This document shows positions 1 through 9,382 of a DNA stretch of 11,359 nucleotides, piece after piece. A program made the position numbers and the translations under genes. Within the stretch, counting starts at the first letter, position 1, and each line of letters starts with the position of its first letter. Origin of the DNA: an uncultured Spartobacteria bacterium (lineage in GTDB: Bacteria > Verrucomicrobiota > Verrucomicrobiae > Chthoniobacterales > UBA6821); contig CAIXGT010000005.1 of the NCBI GenBank assembly GCA_903919105.1, forward strand, positions 1 through 11,359, written 5' to 3'. The notes below the pieces were generated by a model, which worked only from the letters and a program-made list of their open reading frames with translations, made no database searches and was not told the DNA's origin.

Positions 1-650
1 AGCGCCTCGTGAACCATGGCGCTGTAGGCCACGATTGTCGCGTCTCTACCGGGGCGTGCGATCCGCGCTTTTCCGAAGGGAAGCGCCTCACCGACTGTTG
101 CAGGAAGATTCTCCGCCTTCAGATGGTAGTAGAGGAACTTGTGCTCGCAGAAGATCACCGGATCCTCCAATTCAACGGCCTCTAACAGCATTGTGTAGGC
201 ATCCTCAACGGTCGCAGGAGTCATCACCACCAGGCCGGGGTAGTGGGCGTAGATAGCCTCCATGCTCTGACTGTGGAACGGACCGCTTCCCGGTGTTCCT
301 CCGCTCGGAAGCCGCACGACGATGGGGCAGTGTGTGCCGGTGCGGTAGTGGAGCGTGGCGGCCTGGTTGACGATCTGGTTGAAACCGCAAGTGGAGAAGT
401 CAGCAAACTGCATCTCAACGATGGGTCTCATCCCCTCGACCGCTGCCCCGATGGCGAGTCCCACCATGGCATCCTCGCTGATCGGAGCATCTAGAACCCG
501 GCCCGGAAATTCCTTAGCCAGATTCTTTGTGGCCTTGAATGCACCGCCGAACACACCGATGTCTTGCCCATAAATGAAGACCCTTGGGTCCTCCTTCAGA
601 GCCCTCTGCTGCGCTAGGCGTATCGCTTCCAGATAGGTAATGCTGCTCAT
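1..650 (-). CDS. 2-oxoacid dehydrogenase E1 component, beta subunit (partial, C-terminus beyond window)
   Basis: This is the beta subunit of a heterotetrameric thiamine-diphosphate E1 (pyruvate, branched-chain 2-oxoacid or acetoin type), which with E1 alpha decarboxylates a 2-oxoacid and passes the acyl group to the E2 lipoyl domain in the cytoplasm. I translated 216 codons from the ATG at 650; the frame is still open at base 1, and the family is usually about 325 residues. Visible motifs are GQDIGVFGG (28-36), PISED with the expected active-site Glu at 59, EMQFADF (79-85), and RLPSGG followed by GPFHSQSMEA (from 113 and 123). The C-terminal transketolase-type domain starts near residue 200 (GRDATIVAYS). 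The start lies 22 nt after the E1 alpha stop. A GGAG at 666-669 is rather far from the ATG and an AGAGAA lies closer. Substrate cannot be decided from this fragment; pdhB-, bkdAB- or acoB-like names are all possible. Confidence 0.93.
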   Translation of the reverse strand, partial: MSSITYLEAIRLAQQRALKEDPRVFIYGQDIGVFGGAFKATKNLAKEFPGRVLDAPISEDAMVGLAIGAAVEGMRPIVEMQFADFSTCGFNQIVNQAATLHYRTGTHCPIVVRLPSGGTPGSGPFHSQSMEAIYAHYPGLVVMTPATVEDAYTMLLEAVELEDPVIFCEHKFLYYHLKAENLPATVGEALPFGKARIARPGRDATIVAYSAMVHEA

Positions 651-672
651 GGGTTCTCTAGATCTCTCCAAG

Positions 673-1725
673 CTAAAGGTTCCCGCCAAGGGAAGGGGAG
701 GCAAAGGCATTCCAATCCTCCTCCGAAGGATCCGGAGCAGGTTCCCTCATGACTTTAGATGCAGTCTCCTCGACTTCTTTCTCGACGGCTTTGTGCCATG
801 AGTCGGCCTCCTCGTGGGACAACCATTCCCGCTCAATGAGGGAATGCCTTGCGAGTTCCAGGCAATCCCGTCCAAGCGGTGATTTCTTCATAGCCTCGGG
901 TATGTAGGATGCATCGTCGTGCTCACCATGCCCGACAAGCCTGAGAAGATCAGCAACCACTAGCTGAGGACCTTCGCCACGACGGGCGGCGGCAACAGCT
1001 TCGCCAATCACGCAGAGACAATCGACGAGATCGTTGCCAACGGCGCGATGGCCAGCCACGCCATATCCGACAGCCTTGGAAAGAAGATCGGAACAGGCAA
1101 ACTGACGGTCGTTGGGTGTTGAATAGGAATACTGGTTGTTGGCCACCACGACAACTAGAGGGAGGTTCTCAACCGCCGCCATATTCATTCCTTCATGGAA
1201 GCTTCCCGTCGAGGTGCCTCCTTCCCCGATGCAGGTGGCACCCACGGCACCCTTCTCACCGCGAAAGCGCTTAGCCACAAGGCCGCCGCAGACAGTGGAG
1301 ACCATGGCCCCTAGATGGCTGATCATCGCGTGATATCCCTCCGAGGGACGTCCCCGGTGAATGTTCCCATCGCGTCCTTGCATGGAGCCTAGGGAGGAGC
1401 CGAGATAGGTGCGGAGTGTGTCTAGAATGGTATCGCCGAAGGCGAGCCTTCCCGCCTGATCGCGGATGAGCGGAGCATAGATGTCCCCCCGGCGCAGATG
1501 AACCCCCAGCGCTACGCTCAGGGCCTCCTGCCCCCGTCCGAGAAAGACACCACCGACGATTTTTCCGGAACGGTAGAGCGCGGCCAGCTTTTCCTCGAGG
1601 AGACGGGCTTCCAGCATCGTGAGGTAGGCACGTCGCGATAAATCGCGAGCCACAGTGACGGCCGAGGATCCTTCGAAACTCTTTGTCTGGGACCCCTTGG
1701 TCTTCGTTGAGTTGGCCTTGGTCAT
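673..1725 (-). CDS. 2-oxoacid dehydrogenase E1 component, alpha subunit
   Basis: This is the thiamine-diphosphate-binding alpha subunit of the same E1 enzyme as the next gene downstream. It has 350 residues, normal for the family. The ThDP/Mg motif is GEG (167-169) running to NN (196-197); Glu replaces the more common Asp of GDG, a variant I recall from branched-chain-type E1 alpha. FHEGMNMAAVENLP (176-189) is the conserved helix after the motif. The later LVGHGEHDDASYIP segment matches the conserved phosphorylation-loop/active-site region, with its His and two Asp. The first roughly 24 residues are Ser/Thr/Lys-rich and look disordered, ahead of the usual start of homology (LSRRAYLTMLEARLLEEKL). 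The start is the ATG at 1725; an 82-nt gap separates it from the upstream coiled-coil gene, so it could have its own promoter, although I see no clear -35/-10 pair. The 22-nt spacing to E1 beta argues for translation as one pair. Confidence 0.95.
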   Translation of the reverse strand: MTKANSTKTKGSQTKSFEGSSAVTVARDLSRRAYLTMLEARLLEEKLAALYRSGKIVGGVFLGRGQEALSVALGVHLRRGDIYAPLIRDQAGRLAFGDTILDTLRTYLGSSLGSMQGRDGNIHRGRPSEGYHAMISHLGAMVSTVCGGLVAKRFRGEKGAVGATCIGEGGTSTGSFHEGMNMAAVENLPLVVVVANNQYSYSTPNDRQFACSDLLSKAVGYGVAGHRAVGNDLVDCLCVIGEAVAAARRGEGPQLVVADLLRLVGHGEHDDASYIPEAMKKSPLGRDCLELARHSLIEREWLSHEEADSWHKAVEKEVEETASKVMREPAPDPSEEDWNAFASPSLGGNL

Positions 1726-1807
1726 CGATTCAAACTATCCTGCGGTCGGGGAAATTAGGAGTACTTTATCGTGACTCCGCAGCCGCCGGGGAGGTCCGAC
1801 AACTTGC

Positions 1808-2236
1808 TCAGGGAAGGGATTTCCAAAGAAGGATCAGGAAGATCGCCAGCACTGCGCAAAGCATCAGGAATTGCATCCTCGACCTGCGCTGTTCGGTAAG
1901 GGTCATGCGGCGCACACCATTAGCCTGCCGAAGCGGGGCATGGCGCTTGTCTTGGGGACGGCCGACATGATCGGTTGCGGTGAGAACAGCGAGCTTGTGG
2001 ATCCTCTCCCGCTGCTTGCGTTCGCGCTCCTCGAGCTTCTTGGGAAGCTCCTCAACCTTTCTCTTCATCTCCTCCTCGAGCTTCCTAAGCCGAAGCTCCT
2101 GTTGCCGGATTTCTTCAAGATCCTTCTCAAGACGCAGGCGATCGTCGTTTATCGGAGCCTTCGCCTTTGGGCGCAATGGCGATTGTCCCGCTGGGCGCGG
2201 ACGGACATTGCGGCGGCCGGGAGAGGGAGTCGGCAT
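1808..2236 (-). CDS. Small tail-anchored coiled-coil protein, function unknown
   Basis: I do not recognise a family for this 142-residue protein. It has three visible parts. Residues 1-30 are Pro/Arg-rich and look disordered. Residues 31-82 are a very charged Lys/Glu/Arg/Leu helix with heptad-like spacing, most simply a coiled coil. After a basic stretch (about 83-121), residues 122-137 (FLMLCAVLAIFLILLW) form one hydrophobic segment only five residues from the C-terminus. There is no N-terminal signal peptide, so the expected topology is a cytoplasmic coiled coil with a C-terminal membrane anchor. The gene starts 15 nt after the stop of another protein of the same design (2252-2875), so the two are probably co-transcribed and may assemble together. 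No ribosome binding site is evident at the ATG at 2236. A scaffold or membrane-tethering role would be inference. Confidence 0.75.
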   Translation of the reverse strand: MPTPSPGRRNVRPRPAGQSPLRPKAKAPINDDRLRLEKDLEEIRQQELRLRKLEEEMKRKVEELPKKLEERERKQRERIHKLAVLTATDHVGRPQDKRHAPLRQANGVRRMTLTEQRRSRMQFLMLCAVLAIFLILLWKSLP

Positions 2237-2251
2237 GAAAATGAGAACGAC

Positions 2252-2875
2252 TTATTTGGGAGCTGTCAGCAGATGCCAGATCCAGACAAAAAGGGCCGTC
2301 GTGCCGAGAATCAAGAGTGGCAGCGTGAAGGCCAGTCCGTTCTGAAGCCAGTAAGCGAATCCCTGCTCACCATCCCCACCTTCGTTGTAGAGCGCTCCGG
2401 ACTCGCCGTTCAACCCAGTCTCAGGATCCCCGATGGGAGCGATCTTGGCGTGAGAGCGTGCATAAGCTGCGCGGGCCTCGTCGACGGTGCCGAGCGCACG
2501 GGTTAATTCACGGGGCAGGTCACGGCCGTTCCATGACTTGGGCTCGATCTCTTCAAGATTGTGAAGATGCTCCGCAAAGGAATCCTGAATGGTGTTGAGC
2601 TGTTCAAGACGGCGTTGTGCTTCCTCGGTTTCACGTTGGACCAGAATGATGGAGCGACCGAGTTTGTCGGCGATCTCGTTGCGCCCCCGCTCCAGCTCCT
2701 CCTGGCGACGAGTCAGTTCTTCGAGACGCTCCTTCTCCTTCTCGATCTGATCCTGACGCTGGCGCAATTGAAGAAGTTCGGATTGCGCTCTCTTAACCTG
2801 ATTCTGGAGTTCCTCAGCAGAGGGGTTTTGTTCGAGGTCCAGCAGCTCGTCGTTTTCTTCGTGAAAGTCTGACAT
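2252..2875 (-). CDS. Tail-anchored coiled-coil protein, function unknown
   Basis: This is a 207-residue protein of no family I can name. An acidic N-terminus (DFHEENDELLDLEQ) leads into a long Glu/Gln/Arg/Leu-rich stretch, about 15-110, typical of a coiled coil. A less regular segment with an Asn/Gly/Glu-rich patch (about 148-172) follows, then a single hydrophobic segment at about 181-203 and a four-residue tail (TAPK). With no signal peptide this predicts a cytoplasmic rod anchored by its C-terminus in the inner membrane. I chose the ATG at 2875 (MSDF); a GTG two codons upstream at 2881 is possible but adds only Met-Val. It is followed after 15 nt by the second tail-anchored protein and lies 63 nt downstream of the PLPBP gene. 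Leu- and Glu-rich codons make the opposite strand open too, but that antisense frame looks like a shadow. Confidence 0.78.
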   Translation of the reverse strand: MSDFHEENDELLDLEQNPSAEELQNQVKRAQSELLQLRQRQDQIEKEKERLEELTRRQEELERGRNEIADKLGRSIILVQRETEEAQRRLEQLNTIQDSFAEHLHNLEEIEPKSWNGRDLPRELTRALGTVDEARAAYARSHAKIAPIGDPETGLNGESGALYNEGGDGEQGFAYWLQNGLAFTLPLLILGTTALFVWIWHLLTAPK

Positions 2876-2938
2876 GACCACTATCGGTAGCGTAGCTCTC
2901 TCTTTTTTACCCGAAAAATCTTCAATTAGGCGGATTTT

Positions 2939-3619
2939 TTATCGCGTGCCGAATATGGCAGACCCCACCCTGACCAGAGTGGCTCCTTCCTCCACGGCCA
3001 CTTGGTAATCTCCACTCATCCCCATGGAGAGCGTTCCGAATGGAATTCCCGCTTTTTCGGACATCCGATCCCTCAATTCCCTGAGAGAGGCAAAGTAAGA
3101 ACGCGACGATTCTGCTTCCGGCGCAAGCGGGGCCATCGTCATGAACCCCTCAACCTGCACCCGCGGCAGGGCAAGAAGCAGCTCAAGATCTCTCTCCAAG
3201 ATCTCAGGTGAGAAACCATGCTTGCTCTCTTCGCCCGAGACATTCACCTCGAGGAGAACGCGCGGGTGATGCCCCGTCTCGGCGGCGATCCGATCGATAT
3301 CCCGAGCAAGGGCGGTTGAGTCGATCCCGTGAATCAATTGAAATAATGGCAACGCCTTTCTAACCTTGTTGGACTGGAGATGCCCGATGAGATGCCATTG
3401 CAGTCGCCCCGGGAGAGTCGGGATCTTTATTAATGCCTCCTGGACACGATTCTCACCGAAGAGTTCCTGCCCAGCTTCTACGGCTTCGCTGATGACATCA
3501 GCCGAGTAAGTCTTGGAGACCGCAATCAACTCCACACTTGTTGACGCGCGCCCGGCGCGATGCGCTGCGATGGCGATATTCGCGCGGACGGATTCGAGAT
3601 TTTCGGCAATGGAAGGCAT
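2939..3619 (-). CDS. yggS: YggS/PLPBP family pyridoxal-phosphate homeostasis protein
   Basis: This is a single-domain fold-type III PLP-binding protein (226 residues; the family is usually about 220-235). Members bind PLP without known enzymatic activity and help keep vitamin B6 and amino-acid/2-oxoacid pools balanced. Diagnostic motifs are AVSKTYS with the Schiff-base Lys at 36, FGENRVQEA (54-62), WHLIGHLQSNK (75-85), HGID (97-100), VNVSGEESKHG (125-135), GFMTMAP (158-164), LSMGMSGDYQVAV (197-209, phosphate-binding Ser/Gly) and the terminal VRVGSAIFGTR. I chose the ATG at 3619 because MPSIAENLESV aligns with the usual N-terminus. An in-frame TTG at 3652 would add eleven residues but leave only 14 bp to the divergent LysR gene. 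No Shine-Dalgarno is clear at either start. It is the first of five leftward genes; the link from PLPBP to 2-oxoacid metabolism makes its position near E1 suggestive, not proof of function. Confidence 0.95.
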   Translation of the reverse strand: MPSIAENLESVRANIAIAAHRAGRASTSVELIAVSKTYSADVISEAVEAGQELFGENRVQEALIKIPTLPGRLQWHLIGHLQSNKVRKALPLFQLIHGIDSTALARDIDRIAAETGHHPRVLLEVNVSGEESKHGFSPEILERDLELLLALPRVQVEGFMTMAPLAPEAESSRSYFASLRELRDRMSEKAGIPFGTLSMGMSGDYQVAVEEGATLVRVGSAIFGTR

Positions 3620-3666
3620 GGGGTTTTGACTTGGGATTTGTCGCCTGATCAAGGCAGACTCTGCCG
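3620..3666. promoter_or_regulatory. Divergent PLPBP/LysR intergenic region with candidate LysR-type box
   Basis: These 47 bp separate two divergent start codons, the usual position for LysR-type operators. TTG-N9-CAA at 3638-3652 contains the T-N11-A core (3639-3651) typical of this regulator family. A second dyad, GGCAG-ACT-CTGCC at 3653-3665, ends one base before the LysR ATG and could fold in the mRNA leader. A TTGACT at 3626-3631 resembles a -35 box for the regulator but no convincing -10 follows at 16-18 bp. The assignment rests on position and short motifs only. Confidence 0.35.
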
Positions 3667-4569
3667 ATGCATATCGAGGGATTCAAGGTCTTCTGCGATC
3701 TTTGCGACACCGGGAATTTCTCCCGCGCCGCCGAGGCAAGCTGTATCACCCAGAGCGCAGTGAGCCAGCAGGTACGAGCCGTGGAAAAACACTTCGGCGT
3801 ATCGTTGATAGACCGCAGCAGGACAACCTTTCGCATCACTCCCGAAGGGCATGTCTATCTGGAGGTCTGCCGAGACATCCTCAACCGCTATGAGAGCCTA
3901 GGGACACGCTTCCGTGTTGCGCGGGGAGAACTCGGAGGCAAGCTCCGCATCGCCAGCGTCATCAGCATCGCCCTTCATAATCTCCCTCCCCTGCTTAAGC
4001 AGTTCCGCAAGACCCATCCCGGAGTCGAGGTCACCGTCGACTACCGCAAGGCCGAGGAGATCTATCAGACCATCGAGGATGGACGCGCTGACCTGGGACT
4101 AGTCGCTTATCCCAAGGCCCGGCCCGGCATGCGCGCCATCACCTGCTGGCAGGAGCGATTGGTCCTCGTGATGCCGCCGGGACATCCTCTCTCGGGCAAG
4201 AAACCTCTGGGGCTCCAGCATCTCGACGGCCAGCGCTTTGTCGGACTCACACCGGACATACCCACCCGCCAGTATCTTGACAAAACACTGAGGGCCTCCG
4301 GAGTGCGGGTCTCCTACGTCGCCGAGTTGGAGAACATTGAGACCGTGAAGGGCGCCGTGGAAGCCGAGCAGGCGATCTCGATCATTCCCGAGACCTCCGT
4401 GCGCCAAGAAATCAAGCAGGGCACACTGACCACACGGCCGCTCGATGCGGAACGGATGTGGCGTCCCATGGGCGCCGTCACCCGGCGGCCAATGCCAAAA
4501 AAACCTGCTATCCTCGAGTTCCTCAGCTTGCTCACCCCACGGGCAAGCGCCCTGATGACTGTAATATAG
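3667..4569 (+). CDS. LysR-family transcriptional regulator
   Basis: This 300-residue protein has normal LysR-type length and layout. The N-terminal winged helix-turn-helix spans about residues 3-62, with the hallmark NFSRAAEASCITQSAVSQQVRAVEKHFGVSLIDRS pattern (read in parts: NFSRAAE, QSAVSQQV, LEK-like VEKHFG, LIDRS) and the FRITPEG wing. The linker helix (VYLEVCRDILNRYESL) leads into a two-lobed substrate-binding domain from about residue 90, with GKLRIASV, the DYRKAEEIYQTIEDGRADLGLV pattern, and late IETVKGAVEAEQAISIIPE, as in CysB/CbbR-like members. The effector cannot be read from sequence. It is divergent from the PLPBP gene and 74 bp upstream of a codirectional polysaccharide deacetylase, so either neighbour is a possible target, along with its own promoter. 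Confidence 0.95.
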   Translation: MHIEGFKVFCDLCDTGNFSRAAEASCITQSAVSQQVRAVEKHFGVSLIDRSRTTFRITPEGHVYLEVCRDILNRYESLGTRFRVARGELGGKLRIASVISIALHNLPPLLKQFRKTHPGVEVTVDYRKAEEIYQTIEDGRADLGLVAYPKARPGMRAITCWQERLVLVMPPGHPLSGKKPLGLQHLDGQRFVGLTPDIPTRQYLDKTLRASGVRVSYVAELENIETVKGAVEAEQAISIIPETSVRQEIKQGTLTTRPLDAERMWRPMGAVTRRPMPKKPAILEFLSLLTPRASALMTVI

Positions 4570-4643
4570 ATCATTGAAAAAAGCCGCCCTCCCTATCTTT
4601 CCGCGCGTGCATCTTCGGGAATTTGTGTCAGTTTCTGAACATC

Positions 4644-5609
4644 ATGTTCCGTCGATCTTTCTCCAGCTTCCTGCCAGCCGTTTTATTGATTCTCTCCACA
4701 GCATTCGCCTCTGCCCAGCAAGGAAGTCTCTCCACATCGCCTTCGACCTCACCTATTCAGGCCTCACCTTCCCCAATCCGAACCACATCGACAGCCTCCC
4801 CGGCAACGCCTGCGCCTCTTTCCACTAATCCTACAGCAATACCCACTGCAGCTTCTGCAGTGGCTCCAGCAGGCATGCAGGCACCGGTGCAAACTACCCC
4901 GGGAACCGAGCGCAGTAGCTTCAGCTCTATCCGTGTTGACGGCCCCTACATCGCTATGACCTTCGATGACGGTCCCGATGCCAAGCTGACCCCCAGACTG
5001 CTCGACATCCTCAAGGAGCGTCATATTCATGCGACCTTCTTCGTGCTTGGTGAACGCGTGAGGGATCATCCCGAAATTCTCCAGCGGGAGATCGCCGAGG
5101 GACACGAGGTTGGCAATCACAGTTGGGATCACAAGGCCCTCAACAAGCTCGGAGAAGGAGGCCTGCAACATGAGCTGGCAGACACTTCGGACCTTATGAA
5201 GCAAACTACCGGCAAGCCGGTCACCCTGATGCGTCCACCCTACGGCGCCACGAATCCCCGGCTCAGCCGCGCCATCGAAAAGGAGTACGGCATGAAAGTC
5301 ATTCTCTGGTCCGTGGATCCGGATGATTGGAAAGATCCCGGGGCCTCGGTCGTCTCAAGCCGCATCCTCAATGGGTGGAAGGCGAGTGGTGGCACCAAGC
5401 CTGGGGCGATCATTCTCTCCCACGACATTCACAAGGGAACCATCGAGGCAATGCCCGCCACGCTCGATGCACTCCTTTCTAAGGGCTACAAGTTCGTGAC
5501 TATCTCTGAATTGCTGGCGCTGGAGAGCAAAAATCCTACCCCCATCGCCTCGCCCTCGGCTTCTCCCTCGGCCCAAAAAACCAGCAGATCGAAGAAGAAA
5601 GCAGCCTAA
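4644..5609 (+). CDS. Secreted polysaccharide deacetylase (NodB homology domain, CE4)
   Basis: This is a carbohydrate esterase family 4 enzyme expected to remove N- or O-acetyl groups from peptidoglycan or another polysaccharide outside the cytoplasm. From the ATG at 4644 it has 321 residues; this start gives a clean signal peptide (MFRRSF, hydrophobic core, likely cleavage after ASA at 24), while the TTG at 4623 adds a poor leader. Residues about 25-95 are a Ser/Thr/Pro/Ala-rich linker. The catalytic domain (about 100-292) has all five family motifs: TFDDGP (106-111, catalytic base and metal Asp), HSWDH (159-163, metal His pair), RPPYG (197-201), DPDDW (225-229) and LSHD (258-261). The tail is Ser/Pro-rich and ends in basic SRSKKKAA, which might bind an anionic wall or membrane surface (inference). 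It converges on argD across a structured repeat. Substrate unknown. Confidence 0.95.
   Translation: MFRRSFSSFLPAVLLILSTAFASAQQGSLSTSPSTSPIQASPSPIRTTSTASPATPAPLSTNPTAIPTAASAVAPAGMQAPVQTTPGTERSSFSSIRVDGPYIAMTFDDGPDAKLTPRLLDILKERHIHATFFVLGERVRDHPEILQREIAEGHEVGNHSWDHKALNKLGEGGLQHELADTSDLMKQTTGKPVTLMRPPYGATNPRLSRAIEKEYGMKVILWSVDPDDWKDPGASVVSSRILNGWKASGGTKPGAIILSHDIHKGTIEAMPATLDALLSKGYKFVTISELLALESKNPTPIASPSASPSAQKTSRSKKKAA
4843..4863. repeat. Perfect 9-bp inverted repeat inside the deacetylase linker
   Basis: CCACTGCAG and CTGCAGTGG are separated by three bases (CTT), making a perfect 9-bp stem within the codons for the Ala/Pro/Ser-rich linker. It is in a low-complexity, weakly constrained stretch, so chance or slippage origin is possible; a role in mRNA folding is conceivable. 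Confidence 0.6.
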
Positions 5610-5611
5610 GT

Positions 5612-5760
5612 GATTTTTTCGCGCAGAGGCGCAGAGGCGCGGAGAAAAATTGAAGTTGAGTGTAAACAATCCCGCCTTTACGGCTTTCAGTACAAATTAG
5701 CGGAGACCAGTAATTGCATTCTTCTCTCAGCGCCTCTGCGCTTCTGCGCGAGATTTTTTC
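5612..5760. repeat. Intergenic inverted-repeat element with 8-bp tandem units (possible MITE-like element or bidirectional terminator)
   Basis: It fills most of the gap between the convergent deacetylase and argD stop codons. Two 27-nt arms (5619-5645 and 5725-5751) are inverted copies matching at 25 of 27 positions. Each arm consists of three 8-bp tandem units: GCGCAGAG, GCGCAGAG, GCGCGGAG on the left, and the same with single changes in the reverse complement of the right arm. A 79-bp centre without coding potential separates them. Identical 9-bp direct repeats, gattttttc, sit at the outer edges (5612-5620 and 5752-5760), resembling a target-site duplication, though the T-run is low complexity. 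The T-run after the right arm would also serve as the tail of an intrinsic terminator for the plus-strand gene. From memory, GCGCAGAG-type runs are dispersed in many environmental bacterial genomes; I cannot confirm that here. Confidence 0.7.
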
Positions 5761-5776
5761 CTCTTCTCAGGGAGGT

Positions 5777-7000
5777 CTAAAGCACCCCCAGGACCTTCTT
5801 CAAGATCGCCAGGGCCTCATCAGCTTCCGCCTTCGTAATATTCAGCGGAGGCAAAAGCCGGATCGTCCGCTCACCGGAGGGAATCACCAGTAGACCTGAG
5901 GCCATCAGCGCCTTGGTTGCGATGATCGCGGGGATACCTTCCCCCTCGAGATCAGTCAGCTCGATGCCAATCATGAGCCCTACACCTCTGACAAGTCGGA
6001 TCGCGGACAGACTCATCGCCTCCAGCTCCCTTATCAGGTGAGTCCCAAGCTTCCGGGCATTTTCCAATAAACCCTCTTCTTGGATCGTCGAGAGCACAGC
6101 AAGGCCGGCTGCCGCTACCAGAGGGTTTCCCCCGTAAGTCGTACCATGAGTGCCGGAACTAAGCAGGTCGCATAGTGGAACGGATTTTGTTGAACGACTT
6201 CCTGCCCAGAAGGCCCCTAGCGGCACACCGTTAGCGATCCCTTTGGCCCAGCTGACCGCATCGGGTTCGGCGCCGGAGGGGACGATTGTCCTCCAGGCGC
6301 ACCAGTCGCCGGTCCTCCCGAAGCCGCACTGCACCTCGTCGAACATCAGAAGCAGGTCATGCTTGTCGCAAAGCCCACGCACGCCTTTAAGGAATTCCGC
6401 CGTTGCAGGATTGATGCCTCCCTCGCCCTGGACCGGCTCCAGCAGTATAGCGACAGTCTTCGAGTTGATCGCGGCCTCGGTTGCAGCCAGATCATTGAAG
6501 GGCACATGAACGAATCCTTCCAGGAGCGGCGCAAAGTCCATTTTCACCTTCTCCTGACCTGTGGCACTGATGCCGCCGAGTGTCCGACCATGGAAGGAAT
6601 TCATAAAGGTGATGATCTCGTAGCGACCTGTCGGCGCACCGAATTTCCGGGCCAGCTTATAGAGGCCCTCATTTGCCTCGGCTCCGCTGTTGCAGAAGAA
6701 GGTCTTCCCGCCAAGTCCCACGAGTTCCACAATCAGCTTTGCCAACTCCCCCTGAGGCCGCGTCAGGTAGAGATTCGAGGTATGGATGAGCGTGGCTGCC
6801 TGATCGGCCAGAACCTTCGCGAGCTTGGGATGGGCATGACCGAGTGAGCAGACGGCGATACCCGCGCCGAAATCGAGATAGGCTTTGCCTGCTTCGTCCC
6901 AAACCCGTGTCCCTTCGCCCCGTGCCAGGGCAAGATCAAACCGACCGTAGGTCGGCATCACATAATCACGGTAAAGCTCGGAAGTGGAAGGGGTGATCAT
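5777..7000 (-). CDS. argD: Acetylornithine aminotransferase (class III PLP aminotransferase)
   Basis: ArgD transfers the amino group from glutamate to N-acetylglutamate semialdehyde, giving N-acetylornithine in arginine synthesis; homologues often also serve as succinyldiaminopimelate aminotransferase in lysine synthesis. The protein has 407 residues, normal for the family. Class III motifs are LDFGAGIAVCSLGHAHP (42-58), NSGAEANE (104-111, PLP phosphate loop), SFHGRT (135-140), EPVQGEGG (188-195), LMFDEVQCGFGRTG (218-231, Asp221 pairing with the PLP ring nitrogen), SWAKGIANG (250-258, Schiff-base Lys253) and THGTTYGGNP (284-293). The last of these, with the GHAHP context, favours ArgD over other class III enzymes. 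The start is the ATG at 7000, matching the usual N-terminus (YVMPTYGRFDLAL). It lies 124 nt downstream of ligA, and the gap holds another inverted repeat. No other arginine genes are in the window. Confidence 0.93.
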   Translation of the reverse strand: MITPSTSELYRDYVMPTYGRFDLALARGEGTRVWDEAGKAYLDFGAGIAVCSLGHAHPKLAKVLADQAATLIHTSNLYLTRPQGELAKLIVELVGLGGKTFFCNSGAEANEGLYKLARKFGAPTGRYEIITFMNSFHGRTLGGISATGQEKVKMDFAPLLEGFVHVPFNDLAATEAAINSKTVAILLEPVQGEGGINPATAEFLKGVRGLCDKHDLLLMFDEVQCGFGRTGDWCAWRTIVPSGAEPDAVSWAKGIANGVPLGAFWAGSRSTKSVPLCDLLSSGTHGTTYGGNPLVAAAGLAVLSTIQEEGLLENARKLGTHLIRELEAMSLSAIRLVRGVGLMIGIELTDLEGEGIPAIIATKALMASGLLVIPSGERTIRLLPPLNITKAEADEALAILKKVLGVL

Positions 7001-7025
7001 GGCGAAAGAGAATGCGGAAAGAGAA

Positions 7026-9382
<2,357 letters not shown>

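Noticed and set aside
243..494. Several short open frames on both strands in the first 600 bases
   Set aside because: The continuous minus-strand E1 beta frame, with full family motifs, explains this region.
1871..2506. Long plus-strand open frame (211 codons) with Leu-rich segments
   Set aside because: It is antisense to the two coiled-coil genes; Glu/Lys-rich codons read backwards give Leu/Phe-rich frames. It crosses both genes and their 15-nt gap and has no family features.
2561..2872. Plus-strand open frame of 103 codons
   Set aside because: Antisense shadow of the 207-residue coiled-coil protein, with composition explained by the opposite strand.
2915..2940. AT-rich dyad (AAAAATC / GATTTTT on the minus strand) after the PLPBP stop as a terminator
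   Set aside because: The stem is seven weak pairs with a 12-nt loop and is not followed by a T-run, so intrinsic termination is not supported.
6359..6847. Plus-strand open frame of 162 codons inside argD
   Set aside because: It lies wholly opposite strongly conserved ArgD motifs and has no recognisable domain.
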